This document shows, in pieces, positions 52,656 through 52,662 of a stretch of 52,662 nucleotides of DNA. Under the pieces are notes generated by a model, which worked only from the letters and a program-made list of their open reading frames with translations, did not search any database and was not told where the DNA came from. The position numbers were made by a program, and so were the translations under genes. The stretch comes from an uncultured Prochlorococcus sp. (GTDB taxonomy: Bacteria > Cyanobacteriota > Cyanobacteriia > PCC-6307 > Cyanobiaceae), in assembly GCA_902590775.1 (NCBI GenBank), contig CACIYC010000008.1:1-52662 (forward strand), written 5' to 3'. Position 1 is the first letter of the stretch; each line of letters opens with the position of its first letter.

Positions 52656-52662
52656 AGTGATT

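Overview
The window looks like a low-GC chromosomal segment of a low-light-adapted Prochlorococcus. The evidence is a Pcb chlorophyll a/b antenna gene, a Hli protein, a kaiB-kaiC pair with no kaiA, an NblS-type histidine kinase, many small membrane proteins of marine picocyanobacterial type, and compact housekeeping operons with several GTG/TTG starts. Strain identity cannot be fixed from the sequence alone. There is no CRISPR array, insertion sequence, integrase or prophage module.

Layout. Bases 1-4300 hold a sparse run of short, mostly single-helix membrane proteins plus DUF1824 and DUF1330 proteins. Bases 4471-6595 carry a sodium symporter and a class I glutamine amidotransferase. An 873-base gene-free stretch then precedes pcb, a small membrane protein and a strong terminator. 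Bases 9100-12440 are again small, mostly unrecognised genes, several under 60 codons, with a DUF1499 protein and a methyltransferase. From 12577 the density rises: murD, tRNA-Val(GAC), a photosystem II S4 protein and a membrane protein on the minus strand; then serA, prmA and petF on the plus strand; then a pentapeptide-repeat protein and RNase Z on the minus strand.

Bases 21210-31592 carry a SpoIID-like protein, truB, a methyltransferase, rpmA-rplU, kaiB-kaiC, purD-nblS and purC. Bases 31656-37824 are a plus-strand envelope operon: Omp85/BamA, lpxC, fabZ, lpxA, lpxB and msrA, with overlaps or gaps of a few bases, covering outer-membrane protein assembly and the first lipid A steps. Bases 37988-46952 hold pepA, a GIY-YIG protein, DUF1825, tyrS, pyrF, and a minus-strand group MFS-mlaE-DUF3119-DUF3086-plsY that may serve membrane lipid metabolism. 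Bases 47024-50340 carry tRNA-Gly(UCC), glgX, a metallo-beta-lactamase-fold protein that has lost its metal ligands, and HU. The last 2.3 kb return to small membrane proteins, with a Hli protein near the edge.

Points worth attention: the metal-less MBL protein; a 108-base in-frame repeat in the tail of ribosomal protein bL21; stop codons lying inside terminator hairpins; a structured region upstream of pcb; an unexplained stretch near 51300-51470; and about ten genes of 41-60 codons that are easy to miss. I did not find clear evidence of a wholly new multi-gene system. The best candidates are the mlaE-DUF3119-DUF3086 group and the small membrane protein families.
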